Shown: piece by piece, positions 46,773 to 46,877 of the stretch
Numbering within the stretch: the stretch's first letter is position 1
Layout of the letters: each line of letters opens with the position of its first letter
Source of the DNA: Acidobacteriota bacterium
GTDB taxonomy: Bacteria; Acidobacteriota; Thermoanaerobaculia; Multivoradales; Multivoraceae
Direction of reading: 5' to 3'
Length of the DNA: 46,877 nt
NCBI GenBank assembly: GCA_003388555.1
Contig: QQVD01000051.1
Location: forward strand, 1-46,877
Notes under the pieces: model-generated
Told to the model about the DNA's origin: nothing
Seen by the model: the letters and a program-made list of their open reading frames with translations, nothing else
The model's database searches: none
Position numbers and translations under genes: made by a program

Positions 46773-46804
46773 GGGCTAGGGGTTGGGGGTTAGGGGTTAG
46801 GGAA
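46770..46804 (+). repeat. G-rich heptamer array (TAGGGGT-type), G-quadruplex-prone
   Basis: Five 7-bp units: TAGGGGC, TAGGGGT, TGGGGGT, TAGGGGT, TAGGGAA. The plus strand has five G runs of 3-5 separated by 2-3 nt, a canonical G-quadruplex motif. It begins at the stop codon of the zinc-ribbon gene. The 73 bp after it (to 46877) are purine-rich with recurrent GAAGGCA/AAGGCAG words and no gene visible before the window ends. Confidence 0.8.
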
Positions 46805-46877
46805 GGCAGGAGAAGGTAAGGCAGTACAGGGGAACACCGAGAAGGCAAGAGCCCCGGGAACGAGAGCGGAAGATGGC

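Noticed and set aside
46770-46804. Chromosome end (telomere)
   Set aside because: The heptamers resemble eukaryotic telomere repeats, but the array is short and imperfect and follows a bacterial gene; a linear bacterial end would carry hairpin or protein-capped structures.

Overview
GC-rich (about 70% by eye) chromosomal DNA from a Gram-negative, aerobic-type heterotroph. An LpxL/HtrB-family acyltransferase, a DUF481 outer-membrane protein and several lipoproteins indicate an outer membrane. A vWA protein of the type common in Acidobacteriota, Tat-exported Gfo/Idh/MocA and DUF1080 proteins, and a 'DGFES..SAW' protein tail make Acidobacteriota (Thermoanaerobaculia-like) my best guess. This is inference from gene style, not a phylogeny. 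I see no rRNA, tRNA, CRISPR array, insertion sequence or phage gene.

Layout. 1-2.1 kb: 3' part of a vWA protein, then an SDR oxidoreductase whose 3' end is tandemly duplicated (153-bp unit), followed by a hairpin-rich gap. 2.06-6.46 kb: a divergent, exported sugar-oxidation locus (Gfo/Idh/MocA plus a two-domain DUF1080 lipoprotein on the minus strand, a second Gfo/Idh/MocA on the plus strand). 6.6-7.4 kb: orphan secreted Cys-rich protein. 7.46-11.76 kb (minus): five-gene operon, TRAP transporter dctP-dctQ-dctM with ATGA overlaps, then a carboxymuconolactone-decarboxylase-like protein and an SDR. A GlcF-like Fe-S protein diverges from it. 13.6-14.9 kb: helical-repeat plus degenerate receiver protein. 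15.4-20.4 kb: two overlapping GAPDH-family genes (one canonical, one with altered active-site residues), pyruvate kinase and an acyl-CoA dehydrogenase. 20.5-23.0 kb: KAS, ACP and LpxL-like acyltransferase operon. 23.1-24.4 kb: two overlapping genes of unknown function. 24.5-29.1 kb (minus): form II CoxL-type molybdenum hydroxylase (G-S-L-M order of transcription). 29.4-30.7 kb: radical SAM/SPASM protein. 30.7-31.8 kb: MBL-fold hydrolase. 31.9-38.3 kb: MscS channel, cation-chloride-cotransporter-like protein, DUF481 protein and CmpX-like channel. 38.3-41.2 kb: PepSY-TM protein and cardiolipin synthase-like PLD. 41.3-46.8 kb: exported unknown, seven-repeat secreted protein with a conserved-looking C-terminal tail, dicarboxylate/amino-acid symporter, COG4324-type lipoprotein aminopeptidase and a small zinc-ribbon protein, ending in a G-rich heptamer array.

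Recurring themes. Tightly packed operons use 4-bp ATGA/GTGA overlaps (one apparently CTGA). Many solo genes have a TAnnCT -10-like hexamer 6-10 nt before the start codon, suggesting leaderless or nearly leaderless transcripts. No single spectacular new system stands out. The best leads are the divergent GAPDH paralogue, the KAS/ACP/acyltransferase cassette, the exact in-frame 81-bp duplication in the acyltransferase, the orphan radical SAM protein, the CTG start and the leaderless-promoter pattern.
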